A DNA stretch of 64,000 bases from Mycolicibacterium flavescens. GTDB lineage: Bacteria; Actinomycetota; Actinomycetes; Mycobacteriales; Mycobacteriaceae. Below, piece by piece: positions 37,747 through 45,232 of the stretch. The stretch lies in the NCBI RefSeq assembly GCF_001722335.1, contig NZ_MIHA01000012.1, forward strand, positions 62,001 to 126,000. Reading direction: 5' to 3'. Each line of letters begins with the position of its first letter. The first letter of the stretch is position 1. The notes below the pieces were generated by a model, which worked only from the letters and a program-made list of their open reading frames with translations, did not search any database and was not told where the DNA came from. Both the position numbers and the translations under genes were made by a program.

Positions 37747-38703
37747 ATGAACGCTAGCAAGACACTACTGAGCCGCACCGTGGCGGCCGGCGCGATCGCC
37801 GGTTGCGCCGTCGGGTTCGGGGTGCTGGCCGGAGCCGGCACCGCGAACGCCCAAGACGACTGCGTCGACTCAGGTTTCGCCTGCGGGTGGTTCAGCGGAA
37901 TCCTCAACGGCAACAGCCTGCAGATCGGCAGCAACGGCAACGGTGTGACCAACCAGTTCGGCGCCGCCAACGGCAACATCGCCAACGGTCAGCTCAACGT
38001 GCCGATCCTGAGCCCGGTCATCGCCGGCGGCAACGCGATCAACGCCGCGCCCACGCTCGGTGGGGCCGCGCTCGGCGGCGCGGCCACCAGCCTGGCCGCC
38101 GACGTCGACGTGCCGGTCGCCGGGGCGGCGCTCGGGTTGAACCCCGCGCTCGGCGGCATCGGTGTGGGCGGCTCGAACCTGGGCGCCGCGCTGGGCGGGC
38201 TCGGGATCGGCGGCTGGGGCCTGGGCACCGCGATCCCGGTATCGACCGGTGGCGTCGCGATCCCGGTCGACGCCGGCGTGCAGCTCGGCGTCGGCGGTGT
38301 GGGACTCGGCGCGCTCGACGGCACCGGCACCGGCGGCGCAGGCACCGGGGCGCAGACCGTCGGCGGTGGAACCACCACCGCCGGTGGCGGGAGCAGCACC
38401 GCGAACGCCGCGGCCAACGGTGGCGACGCCGACGGCGGCGACGCCACCAACGACCAGGACGCCGGTGACGGCGAGGGCGGCACGGCGAACAGCCGCGGCA
38501 ACATCACCCGCGGAGGCAACGCCACCAGCACGGGGTCGGCCACCAGTGGCCCGGCCAACGGCGGCACCGCCACCGGAGGCGGTGCGCGCAGCAGCGCCAA
38601 CGCCAACGCCGGCGGCAATCAGTCGAACAACAACTCGTCGAACAACTCGTCGAGCAATAACGGCAACAACTCCAACAACAGCACCGGCGGCAACAACAAC
38701 TGA
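37747..38703 (+). CDS. Exported Gly/Ala/Asn-rich low-complexity protein
   Basis: A 318-residue protein with a clear signal peptide (MNASKTLLSRTVAAGAIAG..., cleavage after TANA near residue 36). The first mature segment has two Cys (DDCVDSGFACGW) then GILNGNSLQIGSNGNG and ANGQLNVPILSPVIAGGNA, recalling the alternating hydrophobic pattern of chaplins. A hydrophobic Gly/Ala/Leu-rich middle (about 105-205) and a Gly/Ser/Asn-rich tail ending SSNNGNNSNNSTGGNNN follow. It lies 145 bp behind the Asn-rich gene, same strand, before a strong terminator, so the two probably work together at the cell surface. Confidence 0.72.
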   Translation: MNASKTLLSRTVAAGAIAGCAVGFGVLAGAGTANAQDDCVDSGFACGWFSGILNGNSLQIGSNGNGVTNQFGAANGNIANGQLNVPILSPVIAGGNAINAAPTLGGAALGGAATSLAADVDVPVAGAALGLNPALGGIGVGGSNLGAALGGLGIGGWGLGTAIPVSTGGVAIPVDAGVQLGVGGVGLGALDGTGTGGAGTGAQTVGGGTTTAGGGSSTANAAANGGDADGGDATNDQDAGDGEGGTANSRGNITRGGNATSTGSATSGPANGGTATGGGARSSANANAGGNQSNNNSSNNSSSNNGNNSNNSTGGNNN

Positions 38704-38712
38704 CCGGTCGCG

Positions 38713-38753
38713 CGGCGCCGCCCTGCCACCCGGGGCGGCGCCGTCGCGTTTTT
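38713..38753 (+). terminator. Rho-independent terminator
   Basis: Perfect 11-bp stem CGGCGCCGCCC / GGGCGGCGCCG with a 9-nt loop, followed after a short spacer by TTTTT (38749-38753). It starts 10 bp behind the stop of the low-complexity exported protein and ends that transcription unit before the VOC gene. Confidence 0.85.
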
Positions 38754-38792
38754 CCAATAGCGCGCACCGCGCCGCGCGACAGACTCTGCGGT

Positions 38793-39266
38793 ATGAGCGC
38801 ACAACCGATACCCGCCGGCTACACCAGCCTGACCCCGTTCCTGTGCATCGACGGCGCTGCCGCCGCGATCGATTTCTACACAACGGTTTTCGGTGCAGAA
38901 CTCGTCGAGCGCATGGACGGCCCGGACGGCACCGTCGCGCACGCCGAACTCGATTTCGGCGCCGGACGCCTGCAGGTCGCAGATCCGTCACCGGCCTACC
39001 AGATCGCCGCCCCCGACCCGGCACGTCCGGCCACGCATTCGATCGCCCTGTACTGCGGCGACGTCGATGCCGTCCTCGAACGGGCGCAACGGGCCGGGGC
39101 CACGGTGCGCGAACCGGCGCAGACCTTCGTCACCGGCGACCGGTTCGCCTCGATCGTCGACCCGTTCGGCACCCGCTGGTCGGTGATGACCCGCGTCGGG
39201 GACGTCTCACCGGAAGAACGCGACCGGCGCCTGGCCGACTGGGCGGAACAGAACGTGGGCAGCTGA
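38793..39266 (+). CDS. VOC family (PhnB/glyoxalase-like) protein
   Basis: A 157-residue vicinal-oxygen-chelate protein. Two beta-alpha-beta-beta-beta units: LTPFLCIDGAAAAIDFYTTVFGAE...HAELDFGAGRLQVAD and HSIALYCGDVDAVLERAQRAG...RFASIVDPFGTRWSVM. The DPFGxRW ending is typical of the PhnB/3-dmu-9 branch. Function of this branch is largely unknown. It sits just upstream of the HIT gene, 16 bp apart. Confidence 0.85.
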   Translation: MSAQPIPAGYTSLTPFLCIDGAAAAIDFYTTVFGAELVERMDGPDGTVAHAELDFGAGRLQVADPSPAYQIAAPDPARPATHSIALYCGDVDAVLERAQRAGATVREPAQTFVTGDRFASIVDPFGTRWSVMTRVGDVSPEERDRRLADWAEQNVGS

Positions 39267-39282
39267 CCGCTACGGTGGCGGG

Positions 39283-39720
39283 ATGTCGTGTGTTTTCTGC
39301 GCCATCGTCGCCGGGGAGGCGCCGGCCATCCGCATCTACGAGGACGACGACTACCTCGCGCTCCTCGACATCCGCCCGTTCACCCGCGGCCACACCCTGG
39401 TCATCCCCAAACAGCACACGGTCGATCTGACCGACACCCCGCCGGAAACGGTCGCCGCGATGGTCCGCATCGGGCAGCGCATCGCCCGGGCCGCGCGCAT
39501 CTCCGGATTGCACGCCGACGGCAACAACGTCGTGATCAACGACGGCAAGGCGGCCTTTCAGACCGTGTTCCACATCCACCTTCATGTGCTGCCGCGGCGC
39601 AATGGCGACAAGCTGTCCTTCGCCAAGAACATGCTGTTGCGCCGCGACCCCGACCGCGAGGAGTCCGGGCGTCTGCTGCGCGAGGCCCTGGCGCAACTGG
39701 ACTCGGCTGCGCAAGACTGA
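39283..39720 (+). CDS. HIT family nucleotide hydrolase (Rv1262c homologue)
   Basis: A 145-residue histidine-triad protein. The HIT motif HIHLHVLP spans His97, His99 and His101; His99 should be the nucleophile. CVFC at residues 3-6 and FTRGHTLVIPKQHT are typical of the HINT/HIT branch, which hydrolyses nucleoside phosphoramidates or adenylated amines. TACGGT 6 nt before the ATG suggests a leaderless start within the gap after the VOC gene. Four bases separate it from the next gene. Confidence 0.9.
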   Translation: MSCVFCAIVAGEAPAIRIYEDDDYLALLDIRPFTRGHTLVIPKQHTVDLTDTPPETVAAMVRIGQRIARAARISGLHADGNNVVINDGKAAFQTVFHIHLHVLPRRNGDKLSFAKNMLLRRDPDREESGRLLREALAQLDSAAQD

Positions 39721-39724
39721 GCCC

Positions 39725-40177
39725 ATGAGCATGCCCTGGTACGAGAAGTACATCGGTTACCCGATGCTGTTGTTGCACGACAAGCTCTACAAGGGCACCA
39801 ACGGCGGCATCGGCCACACGATCCCGGGCGCACCACCGATGCTGATCCTGCATACGGTGGGGGCGAAAACCGGTCTGCAGCGGTCGAATTCACTCGCCTA
39901 TGCCCGCGACGGAGACGACTACCTGGTGGTCGCGTCCAAGGGCGGCGAGCCGAAAGCCCCCGGGTGGTATCACAACCTCAAGGCCAACCCCGCCGTCGAG
40001 ATCAACGTCGGACCCAGGCGCATCAAGGTGACGGCGACCCCCGTCACCCAAGACGATCCCGACTTCCCGCGGCTGTGGCGGATCGTCAACGACATGCGCG
40101 GCAACAAGGACCGCTACATCGGCTACCAGAAGCGGACGTCGCGTCCGATCCCGGTGGTCAGGCTGACGCCGGTCTAG
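39725..40177 (+). CDS. Deazaflavin (F420)-dependent nitroreductase-like protein (Rv1261c homologue)
   Basis: A 150-residue split-beta-barrel protein of the DDN/Rv1261c family. Typical stretches: MLILHTVGAKTGLQRSNSLAY near 39-59, YLVVASKGGEPKAPGWYHNL near 66-85 and NPAVEINVG near 87. Members reduce substrates with F420H2; the M. tuberculosis Rv1261c has been described as one of the Ddn homologues. Two start ATGs (39725 and 39731) are possible. Stop shared with the convergent flavin oxidoreductase (CTAG). Confidence 0.87.
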   Translation: MSMPWYEKYIGYPMLLLHDKLYKGTNGGIGHTIPGAPPMLILHTVGAKTGLQRSNSLAYARDGDDYLVVASKGGEPKAPGWYHNLKANPAVEINVGPRRIKVTATPVTQDDPDFPRLWRIVNDMRGNKDRYIGYQKRTSRPIPVVRLTPV

Positions 40178-41211
40178 AACAACTCCTTGGCCAGCAGTTC
40201 CAACGTCGTCTCGCGGGCCGGTGCGGTCGCCGGATCGGTGCCGCGACGGGCCGAAGCCACCGGGTTGACCATCACCTCGTCGACGTCGAACCGCTGCGCC
40301 AGCGCACGCACCTGCTCGGCGGCCTCGGTCGGGTCACCGACGACCGCGCGCCCGAACGCGGCCTCGGCGATGCGTTGCGCCTGCGGTGCGAGTTCCTGCT
40401 GCTGGGCGTCCTCGACCAGATCCAGCGGCCCCAGCGGCTGCCCGGTGCGCAGCCGCGCCATCATCTGCAGGTTCGGTAACGCCAAAGCCGTTGCCTCGTC
40501 GCGGGTTTCGGCAACAACCGCGTTGACGGTCAGGAAGGTGACGGGTTCGGGGGCCAGCTCGCTTGGCCGGAATTCGGAGCGGTAGACCTGCAGCGCCTCG
40601 GCGGTGCCCTGGCCGGAGAAATGGTGGGCGAACACGTACGGCAGACCCTTGGCGGCGGCCAGGTGCGCCGAGTACATCGACGAGCCGAGCAGCCACAGCT
40701 TCGGTTCGCTGACCGCGGCCGGGGTGGCCTTGAGGATGTAGCGCTGGTTGGGGATCGGCACCCGCACGCCGCGGGTGCTCATCAGCGAGACCACGTCGTC
40801 GAGATAGTCGGGGAAGGCCTCGATGTCGCGGTCGTCGCGGCCGGCCGCGCCGCGCAGCGCCATCGACGTGACGGGGTCCGAGCCGGGTGCGCGCCCGATG
40901 CCGAGGTCGATGCGGCCCGGGTGGGCGGCCTCGAGCAGCGCGAACTGCTCGGCGACGGCCAGCGGCGCGTGGTTGGGCAGCATCACCCCGCCCGAGCCCA
41001 GCCGCAGCTGGGAGGTGTGCGCGGCCAGATGGGCGATCACCACCGGCGGGCTGGTGGCCGCGACCGAGGGCATGTTGTGGTGCTCGGCGACCCAGTAGCG
41101 GGTGTAGCCGAGGCGGTCGGCGGTCTGCGCGAGCCGCGTCGAGGCCGCCAGCGCATCGGAGGTGGACTGGTCGGTGCGCACCGGGACGAGGTCGAGGACG
41201 GAAAGCCGCAT
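40174..41211 (-). CDS. LLM class flavin-dependent oxidoreductase
   Basis: A 345-residue luciferase-like monooxygenase, LuxA/YhbW type. It begins MRLSVLDLVPVRTDQS, with RYWVAEHHNMPSVAATSP near 38-55, HPGRIDLGIGRAPGSDP near 96-112 and WLLGSSMYSAHLAAAKGLPY near 170-190. The cofactor is FMN or F420; the substrate is unknown. A GTG at 41220 overlaps the upstream monooxygenase stop (GTGA) and is an alternative start three residues earlier. It is second in an operon with the FAD monooxygenase. Confidence 0.88.
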   Translation of the reverse strand: MRLSVLDLVPVRTDQSTSDALAASTRLAQTADRLGYTRYWVAEHHNMPSVAATSPPVVIAHLAAHTSQLRLGSGGVMLPNHAPLAVAEQFALLEAAHPGRIDLGIGRAPGSDPVTSMALRGAAGRDDRDIEAFPDYLDDVVSLMSTRGVRVPIPNQRYILKATPAAVSEPKLWLLGSSMYSAHLAAAKGLPYVFAHHFSGQGTAEALQVYRSEFRPSELAPEPVTFLTVNAVVAETRDEATALALPNLQMMARLRTGQPLGPLDLVEDAQQQELAPQAQRIAEAAFGRAVVGDPTEAAEQVRALAQRFDVDEVMVNPVASARRGTDPATAPARETTLELLAKELF

Positions 41212-41216
41212 GGCAC

Positions 41217-42449
41217 TCACAACGCTCTACTGCCGGCCGACGTTCCCACCAGGGACTCGGGGTCGGGTTGCTCGCGCAGCAACCGCTGGATGGGACGAAG
41301 CGCGCGTTCGACGCTGATGACGCGCATCGCGAGCTCACGCGCCACGGCCGGCAGCCGACCTCGGCGCAGCATCATGGTGGCCAGTTGCCGCGAATTGTCT
41401 TGCGCTGCCTCGACGCGGGGCCGCTGCGCCCGCTCGTAGGCCGCCAACAGTTCGGCGAGCCCCGCCCGGTCGGCGTGGCGCAGCATCCGGGCCAGCACCC
41501 ATGCCGACTCCATCGCCATGCCGGCCCCGACACCGGCGGTGGGCAGGAAGCCGGCGGCGGCGTCGCCGAGCAGCACCGTGCGCCCCGTCGTCCACCGCGG
41601 CGCGCGGCAGTCGGTCAGCGCCCAGTAGTACGGGTCCGGATCGGTCGCGACGGCCGCCATCGCGCCGTCCAGGCGGGCATCGACGGTGGTGAGCCGGCGT
41701 CGTAGCGCGGTGACGAACGCGGCCGGTCCGGCCGCGGTGTCGGTGCGCGGGCCGCCGAGGAACACCCCGAGCGCGCCGGCCACCGGGTACATCGCGACGA
41801 TGGCACCCGCACCCCACAGTTCGGCGCCGAGGTCGCTGTCGGGGTCGTCGTCGGCCCACACCACCCAGCCGCCCCAGCCGGTGTCGACTCCTTCGACGCC
41901 GTCGACCACGAACTCCCTTGTCGTGGAGTGCATTCCGTCGGCGATCAGGACGAGATCGAAGGTGAACTGCTGCGCGACGCCGCCGACCTGGACGCTCACG
42001 TCGACCCCGTCGGGGGTCTCCAGCAGGTCGGCGACGACAGCGTCGTAGGTCACCGGACACCGCTCGCCGCCGAGCACGTCGAGCAGGCGGCCGCGCGAGA
42101 TGCCGCGGTAGTCACCGAACTGCGACATCAGGTCCTCGGTGGAATCGACGCGCAGCCGACGCCCGGTGTGTCCGTGCACGGCGTAACGCTTCAGCGCCAC
42201 CCCGGCGGTGCGATACGCCTCGCGTACGCCGAGATCGTCGAGTGCGGCGTCCACCATCGGCATCAGCGCGAGCATGTAACCCTGCGCCGCGGCGCCGGCC
42301 GTGCGTTCGATCAGCACCGGGTGCCGGCCGTATCGGCGGAGCAGTTGCGCCGCGGTCACCCCGGCGACACCGGCGCCGACCACCAGAATTCGCAGTTCGT
42401 CCGCGGCCGCCCGGTCGTATTGCGTTTCGAGGCTTTCGGGACTGAACAT
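41217..42449 (-). CDS. FAD-dependent monooxygenase (Rv1260 homologue)
   Basis: A 410-residue class A flavin hydroxylase. FAD motif ILVVGAGVAGVTAA near 19-33, the DG motif region LVLIADGMHSTTREFV near 165-180 and the GD motif RTVLLGDAAAGFLPTAGVGAGMAME near 288-312. It uses NAD(P)H and O2 to hydroxylate an aromatic or similar substrate. ATG at 42449 faces the divergent TetR gene across an 18-bp palindrome, so it is likely the TetR target together with the downstream LLM oxidoreductase. Confidence 0.9.
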   Translation of the reverse strand: MFSPESLETQYDRAAADELRILVVGAGVAGVTAAQLLRRYGRHPVLIERTAGAAAQGYMLALMPMVDAALDDLGVREAYRTAGVALKRYAVHGHTGRRLRVDSTEDLMSQFGDYRGISRGRLLDVLGGERCPVTYDAVVADLLETPDGVDVSVQVGGVAQQFTFDLVLIADGMHSTTREFVVDGVEGVDTGWGGWVVWADDDPDSDLGAELWGAGAIVAMYPVAGALGVFLGGPRTDTAAGPAAFVTALRRRLTTVDARLDGAMAAVATDPDPYYWALTDCRAPRWTTGRTVLLGDAAAGFLPTAGVGAGMAMESAWVLARMLRHADRAGLAELLAAYERAQRPRVEAAQDNSRQLATMMLRRGRLPAVARELAMRVISVERALRPIQRLLREQPDPESLVGTSAGSRAL

Positions 42450-42468
42450 ACCGCCACCGTACCATTCT

Positions 42469-42486
42469 GTGGACCACCCGGTCCAC
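42469..42486. promoter_or_regulatory. Probable TetR operator GTGGACCACCCGGTCCAC
   Basis: Seven-bp perfect arms GTGGACC / GGTCCAC with a 4-bp centre, between the divergent monooxygenase and TetR genes. It lies directly upstream of the regulator's -10 (TAGAGT, 42489-42494), inside the -35/-10 spacer, as expected for self-repression. Confidence 0.65.
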
Positions 42487-42501
42487 TGTAGAGTGGCTGA
42501 C

Positions 42502-43113
42502 GTGCCCACCGGACGGCTTTCCCGCATGCCCGCCGAGCGACGGCGCCACCTGGTCGAGGTGGCGACAGCCGAATTCTCCAGCGCCGGTTATGAATCAGCG
42601 TCGCTCAACCGCATCATCGAGCAGTGCGGGATGAGCAAGAGCTCGTTCTACTACGTGCTGTCCTCGAAGGCGCAGTTGTATGAATTCGTCGTCGACGAAT
42701 TACTCGCCGATGTCAAGGAGATATTCCCCGTTGTCGCGCCCGGGGAATTCTCGGGCGACCAATTCTGGGACCAGCTACAGGGGTATTACGCGGCGGTTGT
42801 GCGCGTTCTCGAGCGGGAACCGCGGTTCCTGCTGCTCGGGCGGATGTTCTATCTGCCGGCGCCGGAAGCCGCCGCCGTCGGTGGTGTCCTCGATGCGGTG
42901 CGCGACTGGGTGCGCGACGTGCTTCGGGTGGGCCGCGGGTGCGGTGCCGTCCGCACCGATCTGCCCGAATCCCTGCAGGGCGAACTGGTGTTCCGCATCC
43001 TGCAGGTCTTCGACCAGTGGACGGTCCACCACTACGACGACATCACCGCCGCCGCGCGGACCGACCTCGCGGACGCCCAGTTCGCGACGATCCGGCGGAC
43101 GCTCGCGCCTTAG
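42502..43113 (+). CDS. TetR family regulator
   Basis: A 203-residue regulator. HTH at about 12-58 ([46 protein letters not shown]), then a helical ligand domain rich in aromatic residues. GTG at 42502 is 7 nt after TAGAGT, so the transcript is likely leaderless; GTG at 42493 is not in the preferred position. It is divergent from the monooxygenase operon. Its last 71 bp overlap the 3' end of udgB on the other strand, the longest antisense overlap in the window. Confidence 0.88.
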   Translation: MPTGRLSRMPAERRRHLVEVATAEFSSAGYESASLNRIIEQCGMSKSSFYYVLSSKAQLYEFVVDELLADVKEIFPVVAPGEFSGDQFWDQLQGYYAAVVRVLEREPRFLLLGRMFYLPAPEAAAVGGVLDAVRDWVRDVLRVGRGCGAVRTDLPESLQGELVFRILQVFDQWTVHHYDDITAAARTDLADAQFATIRRTLAP

Positions 43114-43921
43114 CCCGCCGGAACACGTCGTCGAACATCTCCGGCGTCAGCTTTCCGGTGAACGTGTTCTGCTGGCTCGGGTGGTAGCAGCCGATCAGCG
43201 CGACACCGTCGAGTTCGGCGGTGGCGCCGTGACCGAATTTCGGCGCGGGCGAGGGCACCGTCACTCCCCCGGTACGCAACATCTGCAGCGCCGCGCGCCA
43301 GGCGAACCCGCCGAGCGCGACCACTACCCGCACATGCGGTGCGGTCAGCCGCCACTCGGCGTCCAACCACGGCGCGCAGGTGGCGCGTTCGGCCGGTGTC
43401 GGGGCGTTGCCCGGCGGTGCGCAGCGCACCGCAGCAGCCACCCGGGTTTCGTTGAGCGCCAGTCCGTCTGCGGCGTCGACACACAGTGCCTGGTTGGCCA
43501 GACCCACCCGGTGCAGCGACGCGTAGAGGAAGTCGCCCGAACGGTCCCCGGTGAACACCCGGCCCGTGCGGTTGGCGCCGTGCGCGGCGGGCGCCAACCC
43601 GACGATCAGCACCTTCGGCTGCGCCGAGCCCCAGCCGGTCGCCGGACGACCCCAATAGGGCTCGCCGATATAGGACTTGCGCTTGACGACGGCCACCTCC
43701 TCGCGCCACTCCACCAGGCGCGGGCAGGCCCGGCAGACCGACACCTCGGCGTCGAGTTCGTCGAGCGAGCGGGCGGCGTCGGCCATCGCCGCCACCTGGG
43801 CGGCCGTCGTCGCGACCGCGGTGCGCGGGGTGGCGGGGTCACCGGGCCAACCGGCGCCCGCGGGCACCGGGGACTCGAACAGCTTCCCGGTCCGCGGATG
43901 AGGCAGCTCGACACCAGGCAC
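43043..43921 (-). CDS. udgB: Uracil-DNA glycosylase, family 5 (UdgB)
   Basis: A 292-residue iron-sulfur uracil-DNA glycosylase. Motif 1 [19 protein letters not shown] near 110-128 and motif 2 [10 protein letters not shown] near 254 are family 5 hallmarks. Cluster cysteines are in [16 protein letters not shown] and ATCAPWL. It excises uracil, and in this family also hypoxanthine, from DNA. GTG at 43921 begins [17 protein letters not shown]. The Arg-rich tail ([13 protein letters not shown]) is encoded within the overlap with the TetR gene. Homologue of Rv1259. Confidence 0.9.
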   Translation of the reverse strand: MPGVELPHPRTGKLFESPVPAGAGWPGDPATPRTAVATTAAQVAAMADAARSLDELDAEVSVCRACPRLVEWREEVAVVKRKSYIGEPYWGRPATGWGSAQPKVLIVGLAPAAHGANRTGRVFTGDRSGDFLYASLHRVGLANQALCVDAADGLALNETRVAAAVRCAPPGNAPTPAERATCAPWLDAEWRLTAPHVRVVVALGGFAWRAALQMLRTGGVTVPSPAPKFGHGATAELDGVALIGCYHPSQQNTFTGKLTPEMFDDVFRRAKARASAGSSRTGRPRGRSARRR

Positions 43922-43996
43922 GTCACCACTGTGCCTGGGCGCGGAAATCGAGTACCCGCCGGGCCGTGCCGCTGTTAGATTCTGCCGCGATAACTC

Positions 43997-45232
43997 ATGA
44001 CGAACAGCAGGCGCGGCCCTCTCCTTCTGGTTCTGTTCGCCGCGCTGACGGCCGGTGCCGGCAACGGCATCACGCTGGTGGCGTTTCCGTGGCTGGTGTT
44101 GCAGCGCAACGGGTCCGCGTTCGAGGCGTCGATCGTGGCGATGGCGGGCACGCTGCCGCTGCTGGTGGCCACGCTGATCGCCGGCGCCGCGGTCGACTAC
44201 CTGGGGCGGCGGCGGGTGTCGATGATCTCGGACGCGCTGTCTGCGCTGTCGGTGGCGGCGGTGCCGGTGCTGGCGCTGACCTTCGGGACCGAGGTGGTCA
44301 ACGTCGCGGTGCTGTCGGTGCTCGCCGCGCTGGGCGCATTCTTCGACCCGGCGGGCATGACCGCGCGCGAGACGATGCTGCCCGAGGCCGCGGTCCGGGC
44401 CGGCTGGACCCTCGATCGCGCCAACAGCGTCTACGAGGCGGTGTTCAACCTGGCCTACATCGTGGGGCCCGGCATCGGCGGCCTGCTCATCGCGACGCTG
44501 GGCGGCGTCGACACGATGTGGGTCACGGCGTTCCTGTTCGGGCTGTCGATCGTGGCGATCGCGGGGTTGCAACTGGAAGGCGCCGGCGTCCCCGACCGTG
44601 ACGCGCTGCCGGACCGGGTGCTGGCCGGGATCATCGAGGGTCTGCGGTTCGTCTGGCACCACAAGGTGCTGCGCACGCTGGCGATCGTCGACCTCGTCGC
44701 CACCGGCCTGTACATGCCGATGGAGTCGGTGCTGTTCCCGAAGTACTTCACCGATCGCAACGAACCCGCGCAGCTGGGCTGGGTGCTGATGGCGCTGAGC
44801 GTCGGCGGCCTGGTCGGCGCTTTGGGCTACGCGGTGCTGGTCAACCACATGAGCCGGCGCGCCACGATGCTGACCGCGGTGCTGACGCTTGGCGCGGCCA
44901 TGACGGTGATCGCGTTCCTGCCGCCGCTGCCGTGGATCCTGGCGCTGAGCGCGGTCGTCGGGCTGGTGTACGGCCCGATCGCGCCGATCTACAACTACGT
45001 CATGCAGACCCGGGCGCCGCAGCACCTGCGCGGCCGGGTGGTAGGGGTGATGGGGTCGCTGGCCTACGCGGCGGGACCGCTGGGGCTGATCGTGGCGGGT
45101 CCGTTGGCCGACACCGCGGGGCTGCCCGCCACGTTCCTCGCGCTGGCGCTGCCGATGCTGCTGCTCGGTGTGGTCGCGATCTTCCTGCCCGCCTTGCGCG
45201 AGCTCGACCACCCGCCGGCGCAGCCTCAGTGA
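43997..45232 (+). CDS. tap: MFS multidrug efflux pump Tap
   Basis: A 411-residue major facilitator with 12 predicted helices. It closely matches Tap (Rv1258c): [22 protein letters not shown] near 24-45, [17 protein letters not shown] near 68-84 (motif A loop), [28 protein letters not shown] near 325-352. Tap pumps tetracycline and aminoglycosides and is part of the WhiB7 regulon in other mycobacteria; I could not identify a clear WhiB7 AT-rich site here. It is divergent from udgB; its 3' end overlaps the LuxR gene by 7 bp. Confidence 0.9.
   Translation: MTNSRRGPLLLVLFAALTAGAGNGITLVAFPWLVLQRNGSAFEASIVAMAGTLPLLVATLIAGAAVDYLGRRRVSMISDALSALSVAAVPVLALTFGTEVVNVAVLSVLAALGAFFDPAGMTARETMLPEAAVRAGWTLDRANSVYEAVFNLAYIVGPGIGGLLIATLGGVDTMWVTAFLFGLSIVAIAGLQLEGAGVPDRDALPDRVLAGIIEGLRFVWHHKVLRTLAIVDLVATGLYMPMESVLFPKYFTDRNEPAQLGWVLMALSVGGLVGALGYAVLVNHMSRRATMLTAVLTLGAAMTVIAFLPPLPWILALSAVVGLVYGPIAPIYNYVMQTRAPQHLRGRVVGVMGSLAYAAGPLGLIVAGPLADTAGLPATFLALALPMLLLGVVAIFLPALRELDHPPAQPQ

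Noticed and set aside
36195..38703. PE_PGRS or PPE-MPTR interpretation of the Gly/Asn-rich proteins
   Set aside because: No PE or PPE N-terminal domain is present; both proteins have ordinary export signals, and the repeat motif differs from GGAGGx and NxGxGNxG.
43922..43996. WhiB7 site upstream of tap
   Set aside because: Only a short GGAAATCG stretch is present. The AT-rich block normally beside a WhiB7-dependent -35 was not convincing.
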